Notes under the pieces: generated by a model
The model's input: only the letters and a program-made list of their open reading frames with translations
Told to the model about the DNA's origin: nothing
Databases searched by the model: none
In this document: in pieces, positions 63,825 to 64,000 of the stretch
Layout of the letters: every line of letters begins with the position of its first letter
How positions within the stretch are numbered: position 1 is the stretch's first letter
Assembly: GCA_013399305.1 (NCBI GenBank)
Contig: VXAI01000021.1
Span: forward strand, 4,217,874-4,281,873
From: Rostratula benghalensis
Lineage: Eukaryota > Chordata > Aves > Charadriiformes > Rostratulidae
Direction of reading: 5' to 3'
DNA: 64,000 nucleotides
Translations under genes and position numbers: made by a program

Positions 63825-64000
63825 GCAGGGGCAGTGTGCGTGGTGTGTGTTTGGTTTTTAATTCCCTGCTTCTTCCCTCCAAGACATACATATGATTGAG
63901 CATGACTTTTAATGTTGCCTTCTTCCTGAATATGATTAAACTGGTTTAGCTGATATTCTCAAAAATACTCAGCCTGAAGTAGGCAGCCTGATGCTGAACT

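Larger units (their letters stand above)
59950..64000. other. Unique AT-rich sequence, no gene
   Basis: No gene or dispersed repeat was recognised. Simple repeats are a G/T-rich block at 61233-61286, an A run at 62750-62769 and an AG repeat at 63811-63824. Frames at 61309-61671 (+, 120 codons) and 62023-62442 (+, 139 codons) have no recognisable domain, signal peptide or paralogue in the window, and I treat them as chance. Confidence 0.45.

Overview
This window looks like bird nuclear DNA from a draft assembly, without protein-coding genes. It is AT-rich and has no credible host gene. Its recognisable repeats are almost all chicken-repeat-1 (CR1) LINE fragments, which end in degenerate 8-base ATTCTATG-type units and encode broken pieces of the CR1 endonuclease/reverse transcriptase. 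There is also one solo LTR of an endogenous retrovirus. No Alu-, L1- or MIR-like sequence was recognised. A run of 85 Ns (10449-10533) and a single N inside a microsatellite (11943) mark it as draft sequence. The species cannot be named from this.

Layout. 1-15.5 kb holds five CR1 fragments (about 1563-2327 +, 3060-4036 +, 7360-8882 +, 15023-15244 -, 15245-15507 +), the assembly gap and a (GGGAA)n microsatellite at 11885-12031. 15.5-25.6 kb is mostly unique AT-rich sequence with one CR1 tail at 22428-22815 (-). At 25610-27193 there is unique sequence followed by a 5'-truncated CR1 (-). From 27.2 to 55.5 kb no transposon was recognised, only homopolymers and small tandem duplications. 55543-55973 is a solo LTR flanked by a 6-bp target-site duplication. 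58128-59407 is the longest CR1 remnant (+). It runs straight into 59404-59949, an inverted copy of 25610-26156. The rest, to 64 kb, is unique AT-rich sequence.

The most interesting structure is that inverted duplication. 407 bases (25610-26016 and 59543-59949) are exact reverse complements by direct reading, although most of this is not CR1 sequence. The copied tract seems to join the local CR1 at a TGGT shared by both loci. This looks like a template-switch or ectopic recombination event between CR1 copies about 33 kb apart, or else an assembly chimera. Nothing here forms a functional gene system: all reverse-transcriptase remnants carry stops, frameshifts or deletions, and the three catalytic YxDD-equivalent sites that remain read FVDD, FDHG and FAND. 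I found no CRISPR array, tRNA, rRNA or undescribed gene system.
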